Source: Ruminococcus flavefaciens (GTDB taxonomy: Bacteria; Bacillota; Clostridia; Oscillospirales; Ruminococcaceae). Taken from it: a stretch of DNA of 64,000 nt. How positions within the stretch are numbered: position 1 is the stretch's first letter; each line of letters opens with the position of its first letter. The notes under the pieces were generated by a model. That model ran no database searches. It saw only the letters and a list, made by a program, of their open reading frames with translations, and had not been told where the DNA came from. The stretch lies in the NCBI GenBank assembly GCA_023663905.1, contig JAMPGO010000001.1, positions 327,486 through 391,485 of the forward strand, written 5' to 3'. A program made the translations under genes and the position numbers. Below are positions 50,867-59,142 of the stretch, one piece after another.

Positions 50867-52546
50867 ATGGCAGAACGTAAGAAAATCCCGATAGGCATAG
50901 AGGATTTTGCAGAAATTATAAGAAGAAACTGTTACTTTGTTGATAAGACACTTATGATAAAAGATATACTTGACAGTGGTTCAAAGGTTACATTGTTTAC
51001 ACGTCCGAGAAGATTCGGCAAGACCTTGAATATGAGTATGTTACAGAAATTTTTTGAAAAGACTGACAATGACAACTCGTATCTTTTTGAGGGACTGAAT
51101 ATTATGGGAACAGGTGAGCAGTACCTTGAACATATGGGACAATATCCTGTTATAAGTCTCTCGCTTAAAGGTATGAAACAGCCCGATTTTGATACAGCTT
51201 ATTCGACCTACAAGGACATTATAAAAGATGAGTTTTCAAGGCATAAGTCTATAGTTTACAAGGCGAATGTACTTGACAATGAGGAAAAAGAAAGATATGA
51301 GGCTTTCCTTGACATTAATGCAGACTATTCAGCTTATAGTAAGGCAATCGGCTTTTTGTCGAAGTGCCTTTGCAAAGCGTATAATAAAAATGTAATCATT
51401 CTGATTGATGAATATGATGTACCGCTTGAAAACGCCTATTTCAATGGCTTTTATGACAAGATGATAAATCTGCTCCGTTCAGCGTTTGAGAGTGCATTAA
51501 AGACAAATAATTTCCTTGAATTTGCGATATTGACAGGTTGTCTGCGTATATCTAAAGAAAGCATATTCACTGGTCTTAACAATCTCAAGGTATACTCTGT
51601 AATGAATAGTGAATTTGCTGAATACTTTGGATTCACTGAAAATGAAATATGCAGACTTGCAAAAGAGTATGGGTTAGAAGATAAGATACCTGAAATGCGT
51701 TTATGGTATGACGGCTATTTATTTGGAAATACAGGTATTTATAATCCGTGGAGTGTATTGCAGTATGTTACTTCTGTAAATGCAGGGGAGCAGATTTCGT
51801 GTCAGCCGTACTGGAGCAACACCAGTTCCAACAGTATCATTTATAAGCTGATAAGGGAATCGGGCGAGGAAACACGTGAAATGGTCGAGGAGCTTATGAA
51901 CGGCGGTAGTATAACTGTACCTATATATGAAGATACTGTCTATTCAGATATTGACGTGAACAGCGAGCATATATGGAGTTTCTTATTGTTTACGGGGTAT
52001 CTCAAACAGATTAAGACAGAATTACGTGACAGTATTATATATCTTACTATGGTTATACCTAACGTTGAAGTAAAAAGCATATATCAAAGGACTATAATGC
52101 AGTGGTTCAAGGAAAAGACGGTAGCAGATTCACGCAGTGAGTTATTTAATGCCCTTATTTCAGAAGATATTGAGACTATTGAAGATACAATATGCGACTG
52201 GCTGGACGAGACAATAAGTTTCCACGATGAGAGGGAAAATTATTATCACGGCTTTTTAACTGGTTTATTGTCGGGGTTCAAGGGGTATACACTCAAATCC
52301 AACCGTGAGAGCGGAGACGGACGACCTGACCTAATGCTTCTGGAACGTCGCAGACATAAGTTAGCAGTTATTATTGAAATCAAGGCAACAAAGGAGTTCA
52401 CCAAACTTGAATACTGGTGCGATGAGGCTTTAAAGCAGATTAATGACAATAGATATGAGACGGAACTTATAAACGATGGCTATCAGAAAATCATTAAGTA
52501 CGGGGTAGCATTCTGTAAGAAGTCCTGCAAGGTAAAGCAAGGCTGA
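50867..52546 (+). CDS. AAA-ATPase/PD-(D/E)XK protein
   Basis: A 559-residue third copy of the family with strong similarity to the second half of 33382-35583 (shared RPRRFGKTLNMSML, YDGYLFG, and HGFLTGL-type stretches). Walker A RPRRFGKT is near 47, Walker B VIILIDEYD near 178, and the nuclease motif GDGRPDLML ... AVIIEIK at about 490-515, with Asp and ExK intact. The start at 50867 follows TTATGGAGGTG, and the promoter has the same GTGGTATAAT element as near 33330. It is the last gene before attR. Several copies within one element suggest expansion inside it. Confidence 0.88.
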   Translation: MAERKKIPIGIEDFAEIIRRNCYFVDKTLMIKDILDSGSKVTLFTRPRRFGKTLNMSMLQKFFEKTDNDNSYLFEGLNIMGTGEQYLEHMGQYPVISLSLKGMKQPDFDTAYSTYKDIIKDEFSRHKSIVYKANVLDNEEKERYEAFLDINADYSAYSKAIGFLSKCLCKAYNKNVIILIDEYDVPLENAYFNGFYDKMINLLRSAFESALKTNNFLEFAILTGCLRISKESIFTGLNNLKVYSVMNSEFAEYFGFTENEICRLAKEYGLEDKIPEMRLWYDGYLFGNTGIYNPWSVLQYVTSVNAGEQISCQPYWSNTSSNSIIYKLIRESGEETREMVEELMNGGSITVPIYEDTVYSDIDVNSEHIWSFLLFTGYLKQIKTELRDSIIYLTMVIPNVEVKSIYQRTIMQWFKEKTVADSRSELFNALISEDIETIEDTICDWLDETISFHDERENYYHGFLTGLLSGFKGYTLKSNRESGDGRPDLMLLERRRHKLAVIIEIKATKEFTKLEYWCDEALKQINDNRYETELINDGYQKIIKYGVAFCKKSCKVKQG

Positions 52547-52562
52547 CGTTCTGTTTTTGCAC

Positions 52563-52573
52563 TACCGTACATA
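52563..52573 (+). other. attR core repeat
   Basis: TACCGTACATA, identical to 26245-26255. Its last base is the first base of the next spoIIID codon, so excision keeps the spoIIID frame. Confidence 0.85.
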
Positions 52574-52737
52574 AAGACGTAAGCGAACGGCTTAGGAGCG
52601 AGAACCCTGTACTTTACGAACAGGTGAGGGACATACTTGAAATCAACAAGCAGGAGCGTCACATAAGGGGCGGACTTGCAACGAAGCGCAAGTATATTGA
52701 GCTGTCGGAGAGGAAGAAAAAACAGGGACGGTGCTGA
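52573..52737 (+). pseudogene. spoIIID: spoIIID, 3' part
   Basis: The frame continues the split gene with KDVSERLRSENPVLYEQV, then ILEINKQERHIRGGLATKRKY and a Lys-rich tail ending TGA at 52737. This is the C-terminal half of SpoIIID, including the family-typical RHIRGG signature. It has no own start codon or ribosome binding site. The separation from the 5' part is 26,318 bp, measured core to core. The last codons overlap a GGGACGG...CCGTCCC hairpin (52721 region) that can act as terminator. Confidence 0.9.
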
Positions 52738-52970
52738 GCCGTCCCGTATCTATATGAAAACAGCCGTCTGATATAAGTACGTCCGCACGGAGCAATCACG
52801 GGAAGCACCGGTGCATTACTGAACTCAACCACTCCGCAAGGCTCATATCACACTTCTGTTAATATTATTCTATGCAGAAATTTCAAAAAAGCGACAATGA
52901 AAATATTAGCAATTTTAAACTTTTGTTACGATTGTAGGCATTTTGTAATAATACTGAAATAATACTGTTA
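52738..52970. other. Non-coding stretch, GC-rich in its first part
   Basis: About 52765-52860 is clearly richer in GC than other intergenic DNA here (CCGCACGGAGC, GGGAAGCACCGGTGC) and could be a structured RNA, but it fits no tRNA, SRP or 6S RNA pattern I know. The rest is AT-rich with no gene. Confidence 0.4.
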
Positions 52971-52999
52971 TTGCAATATCCGATAATATCGGTTATAAT
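52971..52999 (+). promoter_or_regulatory. Strong promoter with palindrome in spacer
   Basis: TTGCAA (52971-52976), 17-bp spacer, TATAAT (52994-52999). The spacer holds CCGATA-A-TATCGG (52980-52992), a perfect inverted repeat and candidate operator. Confidence 0.8.
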
Positions 53000-53005
53000 A
53001 TAGCT

Positions 53006-53088
53006 ATGGAAAAAGAAATAAGCAAGAAACACACACATCTTAAATATAAGAAGGACTGCCGTTGGTTGAGACGGCAGTTTTCTTTTTT
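53006..53088 (+). ncRNA. Candidate small RNA, about 83 nt
   Basis: From the +1 expected near 53006 to the terminator ACTGCCGT / ACGGCAGT with TTTTCTTTTTT (53055-53088). An ATG coincides with the predicted start and opens 31 codons, but without a ribosome binding site it would be leaderless and read through the terminator stem, so an RNA is the better reading. Confidence 0.55.
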
Positions 53089-53141
53089 ATCGTCAAAATA
53101 AACAATTTATTGCAGTTAACGGAATTTTTTTAAAAATTCGC

Positions 53142-53170
53142 TTGCAAAAATGAATAAATACTGTTATAAT
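53142..53170 (+). promoter_or_regulatory. gtrA promoter
   Basis: TTGCAA (53142-53147), 17-bp spacer, TATAAT (53165-53170), same form as the promoters at 52971 and 54742. Confidence 0.85.
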
Positions 53171-53202
53171 AGAATCACTGATTTCTGAAAGGACTTGAAA
53201 AA

Positions 53203-53673
53203 ATGGAAAAGCTTATCAAAGCCTGCGTGGGAATACTTCCCCGAAAATTGCAGGATATATACTATAAGTACGAGGAAAAATGGCTGTACGTTCTTTTCGG
53301 CGGACTGACTACTGTCATATCGATTGTAACCAAGCTGATTACATTTGCGCTTATTCCGGGCGATCCGAAGTGGGAGAGTACGGCAGGAGTTGTTATTTCG
53401 TGGATTTGCGCCGTTACCTTTGCATTTTTCACCAACAAGAAGTACGTTTTCAGGAACGAGACGAAAACGTCTCAGGAGTTCTGGAAAGTTTTTGCCTCTT
53501 TTTATGGTGCTAGACTTGCAACTTTTGTAATGGAAGAGCTTATATTTGTAGTATTCTGCGACTTTATGGGCTGGAATAAGACAATCATCACTTTCATAAG
53601 TCAGGTCGTTATTTTCATCGCCAACTATGTATTAAGCAAGCTGTTTGTATTCAGGAAGAAGTCCGATGATTAA
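53203..53673 (+). CDS. GtrA-family membrane protein
   Basis: A 156-residue protein with four membrane helices (about 28-48, 60-80, 97-117, 126-146). FFTNKKYVFRNE and LSKLFVFR are the conserved GtrA loops after helices 2 and 4. GtrA proteins act in cell-surface polysaccharide or teichoic acid glycosylation, probably moving lipid-linked sugars. RBS GAAAGGAC. It overlaps the dus gene by 8 bp. No glycosyltransferase partner is adjacent. Confidence 0.88.
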   Translation: MEKLIKACVGILPRKLQDIYYKYEEKWLYVLFGGLTTVISIVTKLITFALIPGDPKWESTAGVVISWICAVTFAFFTNKKYVFRNETKTSQEFWKVFASFYGARLATFVMEELIFVVFCDFMGWNKTIITFISQVVIFIANYVLSKLFVFRKKSDD

Positions 53674-54661
53674 AATAGGCAGTGTTGAAATAAAAAAGAC
53701 CGCCTGTCTCGCACCTATGGCTGGAGTAGCGGACAGGGCGTATCGTCTTATGTGTGCGAAATACGGCTCGGCTTACTGCGTTAGCGAAATGGTATCGGCA
53801 AAAGGAATCTGCTACAGCGACAAAAAAACTGCCGAACTCTGTACGGTTACGGATGAGGAAAGACCAATGGCTGTACAGCTTTTCGGAAGCGAGCCTGATT
53901 TTATGGCAAAGGCTGTTGATATAGTTCTCGGCTATAATCCCGACATAATCGATATAAATATGGGCTGTCCAGTACCTAAAGTAGTCAACACGGGAGCAGG
54001 TTCGGCGCTTATGCGTGATGTTAATCTGGCATTTAAAGTCGCTGAATCGGCAGTAAAATTGGCTGGCGAAGTACCTGTCACCGTCAAAATCCGCAGTGGC
54101 TGGAGTGCCGACAGCGTGAATGCTGTTGAAATGGCGAAGGCGCTTGAATCCGCAGGAGTTTCGGCGATAGCGGTTCACGGCAGAACACGTGACCAGTTCT
54201 ACAGCGGTTCAGCCGACCTGAATATAATCAAATCAGTCAAGGAAGCCGTCAGCATACCTGTTATAGGCAACGGCGATGTTACGGACGCTGAATCCTGTAT
54301 AAATATGTACAGTCAGACAGGCTGTGACCTCGTTATGATTGGTCGTGGAAGCTACGGCAATCCGTTTATCTTTGAGGAAATCGAATCACGGCTCGGCAAC
54401 AAGCCATATACTCCGCCTACTGTTGAGGAAAAAATGCGTGTTATGCTCGAACATATTCGCCTGATTATTGCCCTTAGTCCGAAATCCGAGGAGCTTGCAA
54501 TGCACGAGGCGAGAAAGCATACTGCGTGGTATATGAACGGCTACTATGGTTCGGCGAAATTCCGTGCGAAATGCTATCAGCTCACGTCATATTCCGAAGC
54601 CGAAAATCTTGCGGAGGAGTTCATAAAATTGCAGGACAGCAGATTGCACAACAATCAATAG
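53666..54661 (+). CDS. dusB: tRNA-dihydrouridine synthase, DusB type
   Basis: The 331-residue flavoprotein reduces uridines in tRNA. The N-terminal APMAGVADRAYR, the catalytic-Cys motif NMGCPVPKVVNTGAGSALM (near 100), HGRTRDQFYSG (around 165) and the FMN phosphate site GRGSYGNP (near 222) are all present. The helical C-terminal domain binds tRNA. Start ATG 53666 lies inside the gtrA stop region (overlap 8 bp), so translation is coupled. Confidence 0.93.
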   Translation: MIKIGSVEIKKTACLAPMAGVADRAYRLMCAKYGSAYCVSEMVSAKGICYSDKKTAELCTVTDEERPMAVQLFGSEPDFMAKAVDIVLGYNPDIIDINMGCPVPKVVNTGAGSALMRDVNLAFKVAESAVKLAGEVPVTVKIRSGWSADSVNAVEMAKALESAGVSAIAVHGRTRDQFYSGSADLNIIKSVKEAVSIPVIGNGDVTDAESCINMYSQTGCDLVMIGRGSYGNPFIFEEIESRLGNKPYTPPTVEEKMRVMLEHIRLIIALSPKSEELAMHEARKHTAWYMNGYYGSAKFRAKCYQLTSYSEAENLAEEFIKLQDSRLHNNQ

Positions 54662-54741
54662 CAAAATTTGTGAATATTCCTGAATTTTGTAAAAACAAGT
54701 GATTTTTCCGCCTGATAATATATTTTTGTGTATTAAAACGA

Positions 54742-54770
54742 TTGCAAAATGAAAAAATATGTGTTATAAT
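54742..54770 (+). promoter_or_regulatory. capA promoter
   Basis: TTGCAA (54742-54747), 17-bp spacer, TATAAT (54765-54770). Confidence 0.85.
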
Positions 54771-54818
54771 ATATAAAGACCGTTGGAGCAACGGTTTTGA
54801 GTTAAAGGAGATGCCTAA

Positions 54819-56114
54819 ATGAAACTCAGAAAAGGACGTGCCTTTGTAGCCTGCGGAGCGGTTTTACTGCTTATTGTTGCAGGCATAAGCTGTTCTGCCT
54901 CTGTCGAAAGTGTCGGAAAAAAGGCTGACAACAGTTCAACAGAGAACCCTGACAGTCAGATTTATATGGATATGTCGGATGTTACAACTGAACCCGAAAC
55001 ACCCGAGCCGGAGACAGAACCAATCCCGGAGGACAAAAGGGTACACGTTATAGCCGCCGGAGACAATCTTATTCATTACTCTGTTTATAAGAATGCCGAA
55101 AGACTTGCAGGCGAGGGCGAAAATTACGATTTCAAACCGCTTTATGAGAATGTCAAGTATCTCATCGAGGATGCTGACGTTGCCATACTCAATCAGGAGA
55201 CCATAATAAGCCAGAGCAACGAAGTGCGTGGCGCAAACGGCGGTGCATTGCTGTTCAATTCTCCTCCCGAGGTTGCCGACGCTGTAATTGATTTGGGCTT
55301 CGACGTGTTTACAATGGCTAACAATCATCTGCTCGATTTCGGTGCTGACGCTCTTGAGGAATCAATAAATTTCTGGAACGACAAGGCACAGACCTACGAC
55401 CTTACCGTACTCGGCGCTTATCTCAACGAGGAAGATTCAAACAATATCCGTGTCCGTGAGGTAAACGGCGTAAAGATTGCATTTCTTGCCTATGCCGAGC
55501 ATATAAACGGCTTCTCGATTCCGTACGATTCTCCGCTCAGGGTAGTTATGAACTACGAGGAGGACGTTATTGAACGTCAGATTAAAGAAGCCAATGAAAT
55601 TGCAGACGCTGTTATTGTTTCCGCACACTGGGGTGTTGAAGATACGCACCTTGTTTCGGAGGACAGAATAGAACTCGCAAATAAAATGGTAAACTGGGGT
55701 GCTGATGTCATTCTCGGCGGTCATACTCACACGGCTGAAACTATGGAGTGGATTGAGCGAGACGACGGCACAAGAGGCTTTGTTTACTACTCAATGGGCA
55801 ATTTTATCTGCTGTCAGACGGACAACTTCAATCTTATCGGCGAAATGCCCGATTTCGATATTGTTGTTAACGGCGCAACAGGCGAAGTACGGCTTGAGGA
55901 TGTCGGCTGTATTCCGAACATAATTCACTATGAAGCAGGCGACTTTGAAAACCTCAGAGTCTATCCCTACAGCAAGTACACTCCCGAGCTTGCGGCGATT
56001 CACGGAATCCCGTATGCCGTTCCGGCAGGAACTTACACAAGCTTCAGCTGGGATATTGTCAACCAGATAATTGACGAGAATATTCCAAAAGAATTTCAGA
56101 AACTGGACAAATAA
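54819..56114 (+). CDS. CapA-family protein, membrane-anchored
   Basis: A 431-residue protein: N-terminal signal/anchor (10-28; ISCSAS could serve as lipobox), a Thr/Glu/Pro linker (40-75), and a calcineurin-like metallophosphoesterase domain of the CapA/PgsA type. The motifs AAGDNLIHYSV (about 83), NQETIIS, ANNHLLDFG (near 167), SAHWGVED (near 270) and GGHTHTAE (near 305) are the metal-binding lines. CapA proteins work in poly-gamma-glutamate or capsule production in Bacillus, but stand-alone copies are common. No pgsBC genes are seen here, so the role is open. RBS AAAGGAGATG. Confidence 0.85.
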   Translation: MKLRKGRAFVACGAVLLLIVAGISCSASVESVGKKADNSSTENPDSQIYMDMSDVTTEPETPEPETEPIPEDKRVHVIAAGDNLIHYSVYKNAERLAGEGENYDFKPLYENVKYLIEDADVAILNQETIISQSNEVRGANGGALLFNSPPEVADAVIDLGFDVFTMANNHLLDFGADALEESINFWNDKAQTYDLTVLGAYLNEEDSNNIRVREVNGVKIAFLAYAEHINGFSIPYDSPLRVVMNYEEDVIERQIKEANEIADAVIVSAHWGVEDTHLVSEDRIELANKMVNWGADVILGGHTHTAETMEWIERDDGTRGFVYYSMGNFICCQTDNFNLIGEMPDFDIVVNGATGEVRLEDVGCIPNIIHYEAGDFENLRVYPYSKYTPELAAIHGIPYAVPAGTYTSFSWDIVNQIIDENIPKEFQKLDK

Positions 56115-56241
56115 AAAATTCAATTCACATTTTGTTAACAAACGATTGAAACAAGCATAGATAAGCTGATTTTGTATTGTGCAAACTGTGCAAAAATCAG
56201 GCGCTATGTTTATATAAAACACCAAAAAAAGTATAAACCTA
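56115..56241. other. Short gene-free gap upstream of the sca cluster
   Basis: AT-rich. I see no terminator after capA and no gene here. Confidence 0.5.
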
Positions 56242-56476
56242 TTTACTTTTTTATTAACCTGTTATATAATATGATTATGAATAAATGTAAAGTTTGGGAT
56301 TGTCAATCTCATCACGGCAGTGTGATGCGTCTTATGCTGAAACCACTGCACCTGAACTATGTTTGTTCATAACGTGGTTTTGCAGGCTTGCAGATAATCT
56401 GCGGTGTAGGACACGATATAATTAAGGGCTTATGTTCCTTTGTTATATATAATCAATCGAAGAAGGAGGAAAAAAT
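56242..56476 (+). promoter_or_regulatory. Promoter and long leader of the scaffoldin cluster
   Basis: TTTACT (56242-56247), 17-bp spacer, TATAAT (56265-56270), then about 200 nt before the scaC start. The leader can form CATCAC-GGCAGT-GTGATG and other small hairpins. RBS AAGGAGGAAAAAAT. No riboswitch class recognised; the length suggests regulation. Confidence 0.6.
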
Positions 56477-57301
56477 ATGAAGACAAAAAAGATAGTCATT
56501 GGAGCTATGGCAGCAGCTATGCTTTCACTTTCAGTTTGTTCGCTTGCACCGGCTTTCGCCGCTGACGAAACAGTGCAGATATCCGTCGGCAGTACGACAG
56601 CAGAGGCAGGGGAGCAGTTCACAGTGGACGTGTCCATTGCTGATATTCCGTCTGAAGGTATTCAGGGCTGTCAGTTTACACTCGATTTTGACAGCAGTGT
56701 CATCACAATCGATTCTGTTGAGAAAGGCACTCTTTTAGATAGCGTGACAAGCGACCCGACATCATCCGTTCTTCCAAGTTTCAACAGCATTACCAACAAC
56801 AAGGAAGGCACTGTAAATCTTATCTGGGCTACTTCTGTCAACGAAGACGCTTATCTGCTTAAAGGCGAAGGTGTTTTCTGTACAATCACAGGTACTGTTT
56901 CCGCCGGTGCTGAATCAGGAACAACTGAAATAAAGGTAGTTCCTACAAATCGTGAGACTTTTACGGATTCAGGCGTTTCAAATGAAGATATTGACGTCGT
57001 TTACAACAAGAACGGCGAAAAAGTAAGATGTAACGTTGAAACCGTGAACGGTGTAATCACTATCGGCAGTGGTGAATCTTCCCAGCCTTCCGGCAAATAC
57101 CTTAAAGGTGATGCCAACGAGGACGGCGCTGTTGATGTAGCTGACGCAGCTGCAATCATTCAGTCTCTCGGAAACAAAGACAAGTATGCTCTTTCTGAGC
57201 AGGGCGCAATTAATGCAGAGTGTGACGGCGTTCCCGGCATTACAGGTATGGACGCAATCCGTATCCAGCAGTTGCGTGCAGGTTTAATTACCGAGCTCTA
57301 A
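56477..57301 (+). CDS. scaC: Adaptor scaffoldin ScaC: one cohesin and one dockerin
   Basis: A 274-residue secreted protein with a signal peptide (1-28), a cohesin (about 32-196; VQISVGSTTAEAGEQFTVDVS) and a C-terminal dockerin (about 211-274; DANEDGAVDVADAAAIIQSL and GITGMDAIRIQQLR). In R. flavefaciens ScaC docks onto ScaA and changes the enzyme specificity of the assembly, because its own cohesin recognises another dockerin group. The dockerin's first half is almost the same as that of the GH5 enzyme at 12544, supporting a shared ScaA cohesin partner. It is the first gene of the sca cluster, 109 bp before scaA. Confidence 0.9.
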   Translation: MKTKKIVIGAMAAAMLSLSVCSLAPAFAADETVQISVGSTTAEAGEQFTVDVSIADIPSEGIQGCQFTLDFDSSVITIDSVEKGTLLDSVTSDPTSSVLPSFNSITNNKEGTVNLIWATSVNEDAYLLKGEGVFCTITGTVSAGAESGTTEIKVVPTNRETFTDSGVSNEDIDVVYNKNGEKVRCNVETVNGVITIGSGESSQPSGKYLKGDANEDGAVDVADAAAIIQSLGNKDKYALSEQGAINAECDGVPGITGMDAIRIQQLRAGLITEL

Positions 57302-57410
57302 TCTGAACACATCCCGTTCAGGATTATCTGATTTGTCCCCCTTATAGGAATACAAACCCAAATTACTTAAGTTATTAAAGGTGAAAACCTAAAGAAAGGA
57401 ATTATTACAA

Positions 57411-59084
57411 ATGAAGAAACTTATTTCTGCAGCTTCCGCACTCGCTATGGCTGCATCAATGGTAGGCGCAGCTGTTCCTTTTGCAACAGGTGCTGCTGAC
57501 GCAAGCAAGGGCTTCGAGCTCAGAGCTTTCAAAAACAAGGCTGGCGAGGCTGTAAGCACAACAATTTCAGCTGAGGACATCGCTGCTGGCGACGTTACAA
57601 TCCCTGTTGGCGTATATCTCACAGAAGGTACAGCTGATTCACAGGCTATCAACGCTCAGTGGACAATCAATTCCAAGGACGGAGACGCTTCTGACGTTGA
57701 ATTCACAGCTTATCTCCCCGGCAATGAATACTTCACTGTTGAGCAGGCTGTAGGCGACCTTGCTACAACAAAGATAGTTACATTCTCAGGTACATTAAAG
57801 TCAAACAAGAAGGGTGTTACATTCACAGATACATCCAAGGATTCTATGTACAGCGTTGCTGAAGAGCAGAAGTTCTGGGGATGTGAAAATGCTTGGGGTT
57901 CACTCGTATGGGTTAAGCCTATCGAATCCTCCACTTATGATTACACAGGTTCAAAGTCTGATGATTACCCGATGTTTGTTTTCGAGGCTACATTCCCGAA
58001 GAACACACCTGCCGGTACATACACAATTGAATTTGTTGACGCAGCTGACGAACTTGGTGTTCCTGCAAACTTTATCGAGGCAGGCAATCCGACAAAGAGA
58101 ATGACAATGTCTGACGGTAGCCTTACTGTTAATACTCTTGACATCGTAATCGGCGGTGACAATCAGGGCTCTCAGACAACAGCTTCTTCCGCAACAACTG
58201 CTAAGCCTGAGAGCAGCACAACAACAACAGCATCAGGTTCTGGTTCAGGTTCTGGATTTGATAACCTGTCAGAATTCCCGATTGATTCCAAGTTTGTTAT
58301 TACAGGTCAGGATTACGAAGTTGAACCCGGAGATACAGTTGAAATTGAGTTCCTCGTAAGCAACCCTGAAGGTCGTCTCGGCAACCTCTTCGTTGCAAAG
58401 CTTGCTGACCTTCCGGCTGGTATCACAGCAGAGATGGAAGATACTTTCTGCTACGCTGTTCCGAACGACAGAGAGTATGCAGCTGTAGGCGAAACATATC
58501 AGGCAAAGGTTATTGACCCTGCAACAGCTGACCCGGTTGAGATTATTGACGGCGAGAGCATTATCTGCTTCACATTTACAATTCCTGATGACATCGAGCC
58601 CGGCGAATACAAGTATTCACTTTCACAGTTCGACGTAGTTGAGTTCGCTCAGAAGAACGATGAGCACGACATCAGCAAGTTTGCTGCTACACTCATCCCC
58701 GGTACTATCACTGTAAAGGGCGAGTCCAGCGGTACAACAACACAGGCTCCTTCTACAACAACAAAGGCTCCTGAATCATCTACAACACAGGCTCCTTCTA
58801 CAACAACAAAGGCTCCTGAGTCATCTACAACAAAGGCTCCTATTGGCGATGTTCTCTACGGCGATACAAACTGCGATAAGGTTGTAAATATCGCTGACGT
58901 TGTAGTTCTCAACAAGTGGCTCAACGACGCTAAGTCTTACAACATCACAGACCAGGGTAAGGTTAACGCTGACTGCTGTGACGAAAAGGGCGGAGAAGGT
59001 CTCGACAAGAACGACTCTGATGCTATCATCAAGAGCATTGTTCACCTTGTAGAACTTCCTTGCAGTGCTGCTGACCTCAAGTAA
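57411..59084 (+). CDS. scaA: Primary scaffoldin ScaA
   Basis: A 557-residue protein: signal peptide (1-27); a diverged N-terminal cohesin-like module (about 30-245, with PVGVYLTEG and PAGTYTIEF-type strands); a Ser/Thr/Gly linker; one typical cohesin (about 293-437, VEPGDTVEIEFLVSNPEGRLG); a linker with repeats of STTTKAPES; and a dockerin (about 479-557, DTNCDKVVNIADVVVLNKWL and GLDKNDSDAIIKSI). The enzyme-binding cohesin carries enzymes and ScaC; the dockerin, unlike the enzyme dockerins, should bind the second cohesin group of ScaB. RBS AAAGGAATT. The cohesin is nearly the same at DNA level as cohesin 2 of ScaB. Confidence 0.9.
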   Translation: MKKLISAASALAMAASMVGAAVPFATGAADASKGFELRAFKNKAGEAVSTTISAEDIAAGDVTIPVGVYLTEGTADSQAINAQWTINSKDGDASDVEFTAYLPGNEYFTVEQAVGDLATTKIVTFSGTLKSNKKGVTFTDTSKDSMYSVAEEQKFWGCENAWGSLVWVKPIESSTYDYTGSKSDDYPMFVFEATFPKNTPAGTYTIEFVDAADELGVPANFIEAGNPTKRMTMSDGSLTVNTLDIVIGGDNQGSQTTASSATTAKPESSTTTTASGSGSGSGFDNLSEFPIDSKFVITGQDYEVEPGDTVEIEFLVSNPEGRLGNLFVAKLADLPAGITAEMEDTFCYAVPNDREYAAVGETYQAKVIDPATADPVEIIDGESIICFTFTIPDDIEPGEYKYSLSQFDVVEFAQKNDEHDISKFAATLIPGTITVKGESSGTTTQAPSTTTKAPESSTTQAPSTTTKAPESSTTKAPIGDVLYGDTNCDKVVNIADVVVLNKWLNDAKSYNITDQGKVNADCCDEKGGEGLDKNDSDAIIKSIVHLVELPCSAADLK

Positions 59085-59142
59085 TCAGCTGTTTATAATT
59101 TGAAATAAATAGAGCAATAAGCTCGGAAAGGAAATGCACAAC

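Larger units (their letters stand above)
26245..52573 (+). mobile_element. Approx. 26.3-kb site-specific element inserted in spoIIID
   Basis: The element is defined by the two 11-bp repeats and by the two halves of spoIIID outside them. It carries a large serine recombinase (49275), a small resolvase (48347), a DNA methylase, restriction-like ATPase/nuclease genes, Fic, RNA ligase plus Thg1-like polymerase, and long tandem repeats. I see no phage structural genes and no recognisable conjugation genes, so it is not an obvious complete prophage or ICE. Base use differs from the core: more AT-rich intergenic DNA, frequent GGG glycine codons and the GGGGTA hexamer. The organisation resembles skin elements in sigK. 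Confidence 0.9.

Noticed and set aside
26245-52573. Complete prophage or conjugative element
   Set aside because: No capsid, terminase, portal, tail, relaxase or type IV secretion genes are visible.
52738-52870. tRNA, SRP RNA or 6S RNA
   Set aside because: I could not fold a cloverleaf or find the GGAAGGAAGCAGC-type SRP motif in either strand.
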